A stretch of DNA of 44,173 nt from the IMG/VR virus record IMGVR_UViG_3300036832_000887, positions 1-44,173 of that record, one strand, 5' to 3'. A model generated the notes under the pieces. The model worked only from the letters and a program-made list of their open reading frames with translations. It was not told where the DNA came from and ran no database searches. The stretch comes from a virus. The position numbers were made by a program, and so were the translations under genes. Below are positions 37,138 through 44,173 of this stretch, in pieces. Position 1 is the first letter of the stretch. Each line of letters opens with the position of its first letter.

Positions 37138-37429
37138 GATGGATCGTCACCGCTCCCTTGGTGCATTCGACCCAGCAGCTCGGGAGCGCATCCGCAGCGT
37201 GGGCTGAGGCCGGGACCAGATTGACCGAGCTGTAAGGACCAATGCGGCTATCGCTAAAGGTCGAGGTCGTGGCGCTGGGAGCGAGCGTGACACCCATGGT
37301 CGCGCCGATAGCGCCGCGCAGCAGCGAGTTGATCGCCGAGGCAAAGCGCACATTGGTGGCGCGCGCGTTGCCCAGCTCGGCGGGGACCAGCGGAATAACC
37401 GGCGGGCGGTCGAGATCCGCCTGCGCCAT
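37085..37429 (-). CDS. Small virion-operon protein
   Basis: The 114-residue protein starts at ATG 37429 by TGATG overlap with the hub gene. Its C-terminus (WVECTKGAVTIHHASVPYTD) is beta-rich. The N-terminal part includes A-S-A-I-N-S-L-L-R-G-A-I-G-A-T-M-G-V. No family is recognised. A minor tail or hub protein is possible. Confidence 0.6.
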   Translation of the reverse strand: MAQADLDRPPVIPLVPAELGNARATNVRFASAINSLLRGAIGATMGVTLAPSATTSTFSDSRIGPYSSVNLVPASAHAADALPSCWVECTKGAVTIHHASVPYTDCTFAITMLG

Positions 37430-39000
37430 CAAGCAAAGCCTTGGCTGCGGACGCCCTCGGGTCGCGCCGTGACATCGACGCCCTGGAGAAAGTTAAAGCC
37501 CGCGCCCGGCGGCAGCCTCACCTGATACCGCGTGTAGCGTCCCGTGGTGCGCTGCGGGCACTCGCCGAGGATGTTCTCGGCGACAGCGGCCCGGTAGACC
37601 ACGGTCTGGCGTGTCGTCTCGCGCACACCGACCGCGATCTGGGCCGAGACCTGACCGTCATGCAGCGGGCGGCTGCTGATCACCCGGGTGCGCTTGCCGG
37701 GGAACATCTGGGTTTCGGAGGTCTCAATCGTCGGCGGCAGCGCCGGGCCGGTCGTGTAGTTCTGGGTGTGGCTGCTGTCGAACCAGCCGAGCATCGGGTT
37801 GCCCTGGGTCCACACCCGGCTGTCGAGCGAGTACTTGAGCTGCTCAAGGTTGCCGAGCGGGTCCATCTGGTCGAGGTTGTAGCCGGCGGTCGAATAGCTG
37901 GAGCTTTCGACCCACTCGACCGGCGCGGGCGTCAGGTCGAGGAGCGACCAGCGGCCCAGTTCCCAGTTAAAGACCAGCGCCCGGTTGAAGAACCCGTTGT
38001 TCTGCTGCCCGTGGTAGAACCAGAAGATCAGCTTGCGCTGCGGGTCATAGGTGCCCATGACGTTGCGCAGGTAGGTCGGGTCGAGATCGCCAAAAAAGAA
38101 GCGGTCGACCTTCTGGCCGCCAATCGAGGCTGAGCTGCTGCCGTCAAAGGCATAGAACCCGTCCGACCCGAGGTAAAAGCATGTCGAGCGGGCGACGCCG
38201 CTGCCATCGACCAGGCGGCGCGTGACGACCGAGAGTGAGGCGTCGGTCCCGGCCGCGCCCTCGGCGACCGCAAAGTCGAAGATCTTGGGACTGCCGCTGT
38301 AGCCAATCCGGTAGATCCCGCGCTCGCAAAACGCCGCGCCATCGGCCGCCGAGAGGTGCCCGCCGACGAGCTGGGTGACCTCGCCGAGGTCGGTCTGCGC
38401 CAGATCCTGATAGTCGCTCTGCAGCTCGATGGCCTCGTTGCTGCCCGGCACGGGCCAGTTGGTCGGGTCACCGATGGCCGGCCAGGCCAGGCGGAACTGG
38501 ACCTCTCCGTCGCGGCTGTCGACGGTATTGCCGAGCATCAGGAAGTCGCGGATGACGGCGGCAAACCGGCCGCGCGGCGCGTCGGGCGATAGGTCGGAGA
38601 AGGCGCTATCGGTACCCGCCAGGTAGGTCTGGACTGGGTCGACGTAGTTGGTCGCGATGATCCGCTTGCCAAACGAGGTCGTTGACCAGAACCCGTCTGG
38701 CGGGTTCTCGGTGTTGTAGGGCGCGCTCGGGCCGCTGATATCGGTAAAGGTGGTCGCGCCGGTCTGCTGCAGATAGACGCGGCTCTTGGTCGCGGCGAAG
38801 TTGAAGACCACGCCAGCGGCATCGCGATACCCATATGATCCGCACACCTGGGCCGGGAGCGCTGCCGTGTACGGCACCGGCCCCGGCATCGGGCCATAGG
38901 ACGACGCGGTGCGCGGGACGACATTGAGCGCGACGATGGTGCCGGGGTTGGCAAACGCGGGGCCATCCGGCAGCCACTCGCCAAAAGGAAGAAGGGGCAT
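37429..39000 (-). CDS. Tail hub/nozzle-like beta-propeller protein
   Basis: The 523-residue protein starts MPLLPFGEWLPDGPAFANPG, as in phage nozzle/tail-hub proteins. Repeated beta-strands with Trp, Tyr and Phe (FAAVIRDFLMLGN, RFFFGDLDPTYLRN, FWFYHGQQNNGFFNR, ALVFNWELGRWSLLD) suggest a beta-propeller, similar to P22 gp10-like or SU10-like nozzles. It closes the tail channel and connects it to fibres. Its position between the lysozyme-like gene and small tail genes fits. Confidence 0.75.
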   Translation of the reverse strand: MPLLPFGEWLPDGPAFANPGTIVALNVVPRTASSYGPMPGPVPYTAALPAQVCGSYGYRDAAGVVFNFAATKSRVYLQQTGATTFTDISGPSAPYNTENPPDGFWSTTSFGKRIIATNYVDPVQTYLAGTDSAFSDLSPDAPRGRFAAVIRDFLMLGNTVDSRDGEVQFRLAWPAIGDPTNWPVPGSNEAIELQSDYQDLAQTDLGEVTQLVGGHLSAADGAAFCERGIYRIGYSGSPKIFDFAVAEGAAGTDASLSVVTRRLVDGSGVARSTCFYLGSDGFYAFDGSSSASIGGQKVDRFFFGDLDPTYLRNVMGTYDPQRKLIFWFYHGQQNNGFFNRALVFNWELGRWSLLDLTPAPVEWVESSSYSTAGYNLDQMDPLGNLEQLKYSLDSRVWTQGNPMLGWFDSSHTQNYTTGPALPPTIETSETQMFPGKRTRVISSRPLHDGQVSAQIAVGVRETTRQTVVYRAAVAENILGECPQRTTGRYTRYQVRLPPGAGFNFLQGVDVTARPEGVRSQGFA

Positions 39001-39009
39001 GCTTCTCGC

Positions 39010-39603
39010 CTACTGATTGGCGGCGGTCACGAGATTGCCCGGCAGCTTTCCCGTCGCCTTGTACTGCCGGATGGCGGCCTGGAGGGTCTGGTTCGTCTTC
39101 CAGGGGAAGGTGCCGTAACGCATGATGGCGGCATCGGCGACGCGGTCCTGGCTCTCGGGCGAGAAGTCCTTGATGCCGAGACCGGGCGCGAACTCGCCCC
39201 ACAATTCCGGCTCAAACTGGTAGGCTCCTGCGCCGTGGCTGCCCTTGCCGGTGGCGCTGGAGCCGGGCCATTGCGGGAACCCGGCCGGGTCGAGCGGCCG
39301 GCTCATCGCGTTGGGTTGGTAATTGGGATGCCAGGCGAGGGCATCATAGCCGCCAAACTCGCCGCTCTCCGACGACTTGATCAGCTCGCGCAGATCGCCG
39401 AGCGGGATGCCGGCCTTGGTCATGGTTGATGCGGGCAGCCTAGCCGCCGGTGGCGTGACCTGACTGGCAGGCGCGGCGGCCGGGTCGGACGGCAGATCCT
39501 CGGGCGACAGCAGCGAGCGCGGCGGCGGCACCGGGCTGGGCGGCGGGCCGGCCGCCAGACCGGGCGCGATCATCGCGATGTAGTCATCCCATGACCCGGC
39601 CAT
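39010..39603 (-). CDS. Virion muramidase-like protein
   Basis: The 197-residue protein starts at MAGSWDDYIAM (TAATG). A Pro/Ala-rich region to about 80 is followed by a lysozyme-like domain: L-R-E-L-I-K-S-S-E-S-G-E-F-G-G-Y-D, H-P-N-Y-Q, G-A-G-A-Y-Q-F, L-W-G-E-F-A, and D-F-S-P-E-S-Q-D-R-V-A-D. The pattern fits the lambda R-type / GH104 family of transglycosylases, with Glu in S-E-S-G as the probable acid. Its place in the tail operon suggests a virion-bound enzyme that opens peptidoglycan at entry. It could also serve in lysis, as no dedicated endolysin gene is seen. Confidence 0.72.
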   Translation of the reverse strand: MAGSWDDYIAMIAPGLAAGPPPSPVPPPRSLLSPEDLPSDPAAAPASQVTPPAARLPASTMTKAGIPLGDLRELIKSSESGEFGGYDALAWHPNYQPNAMSRPLDPAGFPQWPGSSATGKGSHGAGAYQFEPELWGEFAPGLGIKDFSPESQDRVADAAIMRYGTFPWKTNQTLQAAIRQYKATGKLPGNLVTAANQ

Positions 39604-40238
39604 TACGGGTTCCGCACGTCGGTCTGGATAACCAGGCCGGCCGGGTATTTGGCGCGCCGGTCGGCGAGCTTGATGTCCTCGATCCGCTCCTCGCGCATCC
39701 CCAGCCAGACCGGCATGCGCTGGTCGTCGCCGATGTACGGCGCGGCCATCGAGAGCGTGCCCCAGAGGTAGGTGCTCGGGTACTGGGTCAGGAGCCAGTT
39801 GGTCGGCGCGGCATCGGAGAGCGCTGTCAGGCCCGACAGGTAGTCGAGATGGATGGGGTCGGGCGCATCGCCCGTGTTGCCGGTGATCCGCAGGTTGAGA
39901 CCCTCGATGGTATAGGCGACCGGGTAGCCATCGAGAAAGAGCAGGTTGGTGTCCATGTTGACCGGCGTCTGGTAGGTGAAGTGCCGGCGGCCATTGGCGG
40001 TGTCGATCCACATTGTGCGCAGCTCGCCGTAGTCGAGCGGCAGCGGGATCGTGTCGGTATTGGCGGGCGGGGTGATGACGATGTTCTTCTCGACAAAGCG
40101 GGTCCGCAGCCGGTCGCGCGCCAGCTCCTCAAAGAGCACGATCATGTCGGGGATGGCAGGGGTCAGGAGCGGGTCACCGGGCCGGGCCAGCCAGTCCGCG
40201 ACGCTCGTCTGGAGTTCCGCGTAGGAGCCAAGGGGCAT
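39603..40238 (-). CDS. Head-tail adaptor/connector protein
   Basis: The 211-residue protein begins MPLGSYAELQTSVADWLARP and D-M-I-V-L-F-E-E-L-A-R-D-R-L-R-T-R, the start of SU10-like adaptors that bind below the portal. A beta-rich domain follows (T-D-T-I-P-L-P-L-D-Y-G-E-L, F-T-Y-Q-T-P, Y-T-I-E-G-L-N-L-R-I). The C-terminus has W-L-G-M-R-E-E-R-I-E-D-I-K-L-A-D-R. The layout with the SU10-like capsid and P22-like portal is consistent. Confidence 0.75.
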   Translation of the reverse strand: MPLGSYAELQTSVADWLARPGDPLLTPAIPDMIVLFEELARDRLRTRFVEKNIVITPPANTDTIPLPLDYGELRTMWIDTANGRRHFTYQTPVNMDTNLLFLDGYPVAYTIEGLNLRITGNTGDAPDPIHLDYLSGLTALSDAAPTNWLLTQYPSTYLWGTLSMAAPYIGDDQRMPVWLGMREERIEDIKLADRRAKYPAGLVIQTDVRNP

Positions 40239-40247
40239 GGCGCTGCC

Positions 40248-40586
40248 TCAGATGATGAAGTGCCGGCCGTAGCGGAGATGCGACCACTCGCTGCTGTTGA
40301 GCAGCCGGCGCACCGCGCCCTTGTGGTTCTTGTCCCAGGCGCGGATGCCGTACTGCTGCAGCCACAGGAGCTGGACATCGGGTGGGATGCGCGCGGCCAG
40401 GCGCATCGACTTATCCTTGTTCCAGCCGTCCTCGCCCTGTGAGCGCTTGTTGGCCTCGATGACCGGGGCGACATCCCACGACCGCCGGATGATGCAGCGG
40501 TCCTCGCTCTCGTCGTAGCGATAGTGCTCGACCGCGCCCGTCGAGGGGTCGCGGCTGAGGAACCGCCAGCTATTCTCGGGCATCAT
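40248..40586 (-). CDS. Small hypothetical virion-operon protein
   Basis: This protein of about 112 residues starts at MMPENSWRFL (40586, or 40583 for the second ATG). A beta-like start (LSRDPSTGAVEHYRYDESED) is followed by a helix with W and R (AARIPPDVQLLWLQQYGIRA). The C-terminus is basic. It may be a minor connector protein. Confidence 0.6.
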   Translation of the reverse strand: MMPENSWRFLSRDPSTGAVEHYRYDESEDRCIIRRSWDVAPVIEANKRSQGEDGWNKDKSMRLAARIPPDVQLLWLQQYGIRAWDKNHKGAVRRLLNSSEWSHLRYGRHFII

Positions 40587-40782
40587 GCCCGTTGGAGAGC
40601 GGCTGGGGCATGGCGGCCGGCGGCTGTTCAAAGGCCGCCGGGTGCTGGTCGGCGATCTGCTGGCGCACCGCGTCGACAACCGCACGCGACTGCTTGTGCG
40701 GCAGCTCGTCCAGGCCCTGCAGGATGGTCACGCAGTGCCCTGCGGGCAGCGTCAGATGCACGGTTGCGTTGACATCGATCAT
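40570..40782 (-). CDS. Small hypothetical virion-operon protein
   Basis: The 70-residue protein starts at MIDVNATVHLTLPAGHCVTI (ATGA overlap). A beta-like first third is followed by one helix (LPHKQSRAVVDAVRQQIADQ) and a Pro/Gln end. The pattern V-x-V-H-L-T-L-P and I-L-x-G-L-x-x-L-P is regular. No name can be given. Confidence 0.6.
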   Translation of the reverse strand: MIDVNATVHLTLPAGHCVTILQGLDELPHKQSRAVVDAVRQQIADQHPAAFEQPPAAMPQPLSNGHDARE

Positions 40783-42410
40783 TTGGCCTCCAGGGCAGAA
40801 ACGCGGGCGGCGAGCTGCTGGGTCGCCTTCCAGAGCGTGGCGATCAATTCGTTGTAGGCGAGGGAATGGCGGCCATTCTCGACCGAGTGGCCGCCAAACT
40901 CATGCCCGGCGGCGGCCATCGCGGCCTCGACATCCTGCGCGACAAAACCCCAATGAGTGCGGGCGGTATCCGGCCCAACGCGCCAGCGATAGCGCTGCGG
41001 GTTTATCGCGGCGAGAAGATCGAGACAGTCCGGCAGGTCGGCAATGTCGGTTTTGAGCGCGGCGTCGGATGCGGTGGCATAGGCGTAGCTGGCGACAACG
41101 GCCCAGGCTTGGCCGCCGTTCAGGCCGCAAAGGTAGGTGTTGTCAGCAGTCGGCAGGACGTTGTGGCAGTTGACCTGCTGGACATTAATCCCAGGTCCGC
41201 TGACAGTCAGCGCGCCACTTACCGAGGCGATGCTGCCCGCCGTGAAGACGCCGTCTACGGTTCCAACGCTGTGGCAATGGAACCCCTGCGTAACATCCAT
41301 GCCGCCATTGCACTGGACGCCCGTAGTGGTAATGCCGCCGCCAGTGACGTTCACGCCGTTGAGCGTCGAGCCGCCGCTAACGCTAAGGGTTGCTGCCGTT
41401 AAAGCGTGGCCGGTGTTGATGTCGCCATTGACGTTGAGCGCGAGGCCAGTCGCGTTGAGCGTGAGTTGACCGTTAAAGGCACCTGTGCCGGTCGCTGAGA
41501 AATTACCATTGATCCCAAGGCCGCCGCTCAGCGTTCCGCCAGTCAGCGGCAGGTAATTGGCGAGCTGCGTGGTGTTGGCGAGCTGAATGCCTGAGGTGCC
41601 ATCGACGCTGACGACAAGGTTTGCGCCAGTCCAGCCAAAGCGGAAGCCGTGAGCCGCTACGTCCGAGCCGCCACCCGTGAAGGTCGAATAGTGGATACCG
41701 CCGCCGCCGCCAACAGTTAGGTCGCCAATGGTAGTGAGGCTGCCACCAGTATCAACCGAGATCTTATTAGCACCCTGATAGAGATAAGCGACGCCCCCGG
41801 TGGCGTACCAGGTCCAGAGCGCGCCGGTCGTGCGGTCGGTAAACCCGAGATAGTTGGACGCGCCGCTCGAAGTAATCTGCGGGGCGCTGACATTGCCCGT
41901 CGCGGTGATATTGCCCGGCACACTGATACCGCCCGAGCCGTCGCCCTGGCTCGGCACATACGGGTTGGTCAGCACAAAGGCCCCCGCGCCGGCATTAAGC
42001 GAAGCGCTGTAGATGAGGCGCGGATAGAGCGCGCTGGCGATGTCTCCCACCGCTATCGCAACCCAGCTCCCGCCACTCAGCTTCTGGATCGGCTTTGCGC
42101 CAAGCGCGTTGACTTGGAATTGGTCGCCCGCCGCCGACGCCGCTCCAGCTTTAAAGCTGTAGATCTCGCCATCGACATAGGCGGTCGGGTAGGCGGCGTT
42201 GCCGGTCGTGAACGTCCAGAGACCGCTCGCCGGCGTGATCGTCTGCACCGGGTTGGCGCGGTCCCAGAAGCGTTTGAGCGCGCCCTTGTCGTTGCGCGCG
42301 CTATCATTGACGCCACTGGGCATCATGCCCTCGGGCCAGCCGTTCGGGCTGTTCTTGTTGTTGCTGGCGTCCAACTCGGACCAGTTGGTGTTGTCAGAGA
42401 GATCGGCCAT
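40779..42410 (-). CDS. Tail fibre with S74 intramolecular chaperone
   Basis: The 543-residue protein starts at MADLSDNTNWSELDASNNKN, a common fibre N-terminus that attaches to the tail. A Gly/Thr/Asn-rich beta-helical shaft follows with repeated G-x-x-T-x-x-G-x-x-N units. The C-terminal 115 residues are an S74 chaperone: S-D-A-A-L-K-T-D-I cleavage site, Y-R-W-R, W-G-F-V-A-Q-D-V, and a final helix. It is one of two S74 fibres, the other being at 5561-6382. Confidence 0.87.
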   Translation of the reverse strand: MADLSDNTNWSELDASNNKNSPNGWPEGMMPSGVNDSARNDKGALKRFWDRANPVQTITPASGLWTFTTGNAAYPTAYVDGEIYSFKAGAASAAGDQFQVNALGAKPIQKLSGGSWVAIAVGDIASALYPRLIYSASLNAGAGAFVLTNPYVPSQGDGSGGISVPGNITATGNVSAPQITSSGASNYLGFTDRTTGALWTWYATGGVAYLYQGANKISVDTGGSLTTIGDLTVGGGGGIHYSTFTGGGSDVAAHGFRFGWTGANLVVSVDGTSGIQLANTTQLANYLPLTGGTLSGGLGINGNFSATGTGAFNGQLTLNATGLALNVNGDINTGHALTAATLSVSGGSTLNGVNVTGGGITTTGVQCNGGMDVTQGFHCHSVGTVDGVFTAGSIASVSGALTVSGPGINVQQVNCHNVLPTADNTYLCGLNGGQAWAVVASYAYATASDAALKTDIADLPDCLDLLAAINPQRYRWRVGPDTARTHWGFVAQDVEAAMAAAGHEFGGHSVENGRHSLAYNELIATLWKATQQLAARVSALEAK

Positions 42411-42497
42411 CGGCATCCCCCGAAAAAGGTCGGCGACCCGCTCAACCGTCCGACCCCAGGGAGGGTGTTGACGCAGGGACGGGAACGGGTCGCCTAG

Positions 42498-42530
42498 CCT
42501 CGCGCCTGCCCAAGCCCCAGGGGCGCGAGG
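42498..42530. terminator. Hairpin downstream of major capsid gene
   Basis: CCTCGCGCC and GGCGCGAGG form a perfect 9-bp stem with a 15-base loop, just past the major capsid stop and before the fibre gene. No T-run follows. A partial terminator or RNA stabiliser after the abundant capsid message is plausible. Confidence 0.5.
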
Positions 42531-42536
42531 GTCTGG

Positions 42537-43490
42537 TTAGAGCAGGTCGGCGACGAGACCGCTGCCGGCCTCGTTGCGCGAGGTCAGCGCGTACTCGCCG
42601 AGCAGCATTTTTTTGGTGTTGTCGCCGGTCTTTGCCAGGTCGGTCAGGGCAATCGGCCGCAACCACGCCAGCGCCCAGAGATCCGTATTGAGGATCAGGC
42701 AATCGCGCTGCCGCATAAAGCGGTCGGGCTGCACCTCGACGCTGCCAAAGTCGTAGACGTAGACATCAATCGAGGTCACCAACTTCTGCTCGTCCGAGTT
42801 GATGTAGCGGGTCGAGTTGCCGAGGAACTTGGAGATGGCGACCTTCTGGTTGCTGTTGACCAGCAACTTGTCTGGCTCGTCACCGCTGTTCGTCCAGACC
42901 GACGCCAGGGCCGTCGCCAGCATCGGCTCGGTAAACGCCACCGGGGTCGTGCCATCAGTGCGGGTGTTAGTCCCGTCACCAGCCGGGTTCGCCCCGCCCG
43001 CCACAACATTCGCCACGTTGGTCTTGATGTACGCGAGCACGCTCGCGGTCTTTGCGGCGGTTGCACCCACGGCACCAGCCGTGCGGGCCTGGTTCTGTAA
43101 GAGGATCGTCTCGATGTCGCGCTTGAGGCTCTTGCCCTTCTTGGCGACTTGGTAGCCGACCTCGCTCTTGCGGCCAGCCTTGTCGACCGCTTCCTCGGTG
43201 CCGGCGATGATCACCGTCTTGCGCGAGATCTGCGTGTAGTTGCCGAGACGCACGGTCGGGATCACCGGATCAAACGTCGAGATGTCGTCGCCCTGGATCT
43301 GCGCGTTGGCACCGTTGGGCGGCTCCAGCGCGTCGGTCTGCCATTCGTGATAGACCGCCGTCGACTTCTCGCGGGCGATGCCAGTCATAAACGGCGTCTC
43401 GGTTGGGCTGATATTGTAGATGATGTCACTCAGGTCTTCACGAAGACCTTTTGCATCAAAGGTCGTGAAGGTATTGCCAACAAAAGCCAT
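42537..43490 (-). CDS. Major capsid protein, SU10-like
   Basis: The 317-residue protein starts MAFVGNTFTTFDAKGLREDL. It shows the layout of the SU10 / DUF5309 capsid family: I-Y-N-I-S-P-T-E-T-P-F, W-Q-T-D-A-L, I-S-R-K-T-V-I-I-A-G-T-E-E, D-I-E-T-I-L-L-Q-N-Q, and a C-terminal G-E-Y-A-L-T-S-R-N-E. This is an HK97-fold shell subunit. It follows the scaffold gene and has a Shine-Dalgarno (CGGAG). The hairpin at 42498-42530 follows it. Confidence 0.9.
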   Translation of the reverse strand: MAFVGNTFTTFDAKGLREDLSDIIYNISPTETPFMTGIAREKSTAVYHEWQTDALEPPNGANAQIQGDDISTFDPVIPTVRLGNYTQISRKTVIIAGTEEAVDKAGRKSEVGYQVAKKGKSLKRDIETILLQNQARTAGAVGATAAKTASVLAYIKTNVANVVAGGANPAGDGTNTRTDGTTPVAFTEPMLATALASVWTNSGDEPDKLLVNSNQKVAISKFLGNSTRYINSDEQKLVTSIDVYVYDFGSVEVQPDRFMRQRDCLILNTDLWALAWLRPIALTDLAKTGDNTKKMLLGEYALTSRNEAGSGLVADLL

Positions 43491-43535
43491 GACGATTACT
43501 CCGAAGCTACTTGCTCCGGCGCGAGCGGTGCGGGG

Positions 43536-44173
43536 TTAGAGGAGTTCCGCGATCAGGCTGCCGGCGTCGCGCACGTCGTGCGTTCGACCCAGACGGTTGG
43601 CTCGGGTTTGGATGCGCGAGTTCGCGCCGCCCCGGTCGTTGTCCTGGCTGACGCCAGGACGCTGAACTTGGGCCGGCGGGTTGTTCCGCTTCGCGTCTGC
43701 GGCAGCCGCAAGACCGAGCTGCCGGTCGTACATCATGGCCTTGTGGGCGATGACGACCAGTCGGTGGTCATAGGCCTGGTTGATCTCGTCCGGTGAGAAG
43801 CCGGCGCGATCCTGCAGATAGGTGCCCAGCTCCTTGCGGAGCGCGGCACCCTTTACCTGGTCGCCAAAATCGGGCACGGCGGCGGTGAGCCGCTGATGCT
43901 CATTGGCGACCAGCTCGCGGAGCTGCTGCTGCTGGTGACCGGCAAAGGCCGCCTGCTGCTGGTTGAACTCGTACTCGATGGCACCGAGACGACCTCGGGC
44001 GTGCTCGCGCAGCGCCTGCAGCCGAGTGTATTCGGCAGGCGACGCTGCTTGGACCGCGACCCAGTCGATGTTGTTAAAGGCCGCCCATTCTGGCTGGGCC
44101 AGCGCCATCATTTTTTGCAGACCCTGGAGATACTCCAACCGCTGGTTCGTGGCTGTCGTCCGCTCGGTCTCAA
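43536..44173 (-). CDS. Scaffold-like protein, C-terminal part
   Basis: This continues the gene that starts at 572 across the contig join. It holds the helical half (L-E-Y-L-Q-G-L-Q-K-M-M and onward), then DFGDQVKGAALRKELGTYLQ, F-S-P-D-E-I-N-Q-A-Y, and a basic C-terminus ending A-G-S-L-I-A-E-L-L. The total length is about 360 residues. A Lys/Arg/Asn-rich end is common where scaffold binds the capsid protein. The end resembles the last residues of the capsid protein (A-G-S-G-L-V-A-D-L-L). Confidence 0.75.
   Translation of the reverse strand, partial: ETERTTATNQRLEYLQGLQKMMALAQPEWAAFNNIDWVAVQAASPAEYTRLQALREHARGRLGAIEYEFNQQQAAFAGHQQQQLRELVANEHQRLTAAVPDFGDQVKGAALRKELGTYLQDRAGFSPDEINQAYDHRLVVIAHKAMMYDRQLGLAAAADAKRNNPPAQVQRPGVSQDNDRGGANSRIQTRANRLGRTHDVRDAGSLIAELL
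44047..44173. repeat. Terminal copy of circular overlap (right)
   Basis: Identical to bases 1-127; see the left copy. Counting it once gives a unique circle of 44,046 bp. Confidence 0.93.

Overview
The window is a complete or near-complete genome of a temperate, short-tailed (podovirus-type) phage with a high-G+C host. Bases 1-127 are repeated exactly at 44047-44173, so the contig closes into a circle of 44,046 bp, and the scaffold gene runs across the join. The host is probably an alphaproteobacterium of the Rhizobiales type. This is inferred from codon bias, a YdaS/Cro-type switch, ERF and YqaJ recombination proteins and a DUF6456-like protein; no host gene is present to prove it.

Virion genes all read leftward and make one block on the circle. 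It starts at 7731 (collagen-like fibre), then an S74-chaperone fibre, terminase large subunit, Ig-like protein, two small proteins, portal (to 1016), a small protein and scaffold. It continues across the join into an SU10-like major capsid protein (42537), a second S74 fibre, connector and tail genes, a muramidase-like protein, a beta-propeller-like tail hub, a GNAT-like protein and three or four large low-complexity internal or ejection proteins (to 29987). Consecutive genes repeatedly overlap as TGATG, TAATG or ATGA. The likely small terminase subunit (13355-13843) lies about 8 kb upstream of the large one.

Bases 7829-9263 hold tiny genes on alternating strands. Bases 9202-14598 hold a leftward train of very small genes, many with paired-cysteine zinc motifs, driven from promoters near 13166 and 14647. 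Bases 14830-15376 hold a short rightward unit with its own promoter and terminator. Bases 15375-19747 read leftward through more small genes to an O-like replication gene that contains five iterons (a candidate origin), and a VRR-NUC nuclease.

The lysogeny switch is at 19861-20733: a YdaS/Cro-like gene and an Xre-type repressor on opposite strands around an operator. Rightward from it run a small membrane protein, an ERF annealing protein, a YqaJ exonuclease, several small genes and a tyrosine integrase (25016-26176), followed by a 73-bp imperfect palindrome. Beyond it are a leftward secreted GH26-like glycosidase with a small membrane protein, four overlapping small membrane proteins that may be lysis or moron genes, and a zinc-ribbon gene.

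The most interesting signal is a 15-bp motif, GTTGSYNNNACCMAC, at seven intergenic or promoter positions: the switch, early promoters and the accessory or lysis region. It looks like the operator set of the immunity system and would tie the accessory genes to the lysogeny decision. Other points are a probable frameshift at the start of the terminase large subunit, divergent genes whose start codons share one CATG, and an integrase lacking the usual first catalytic arginine.
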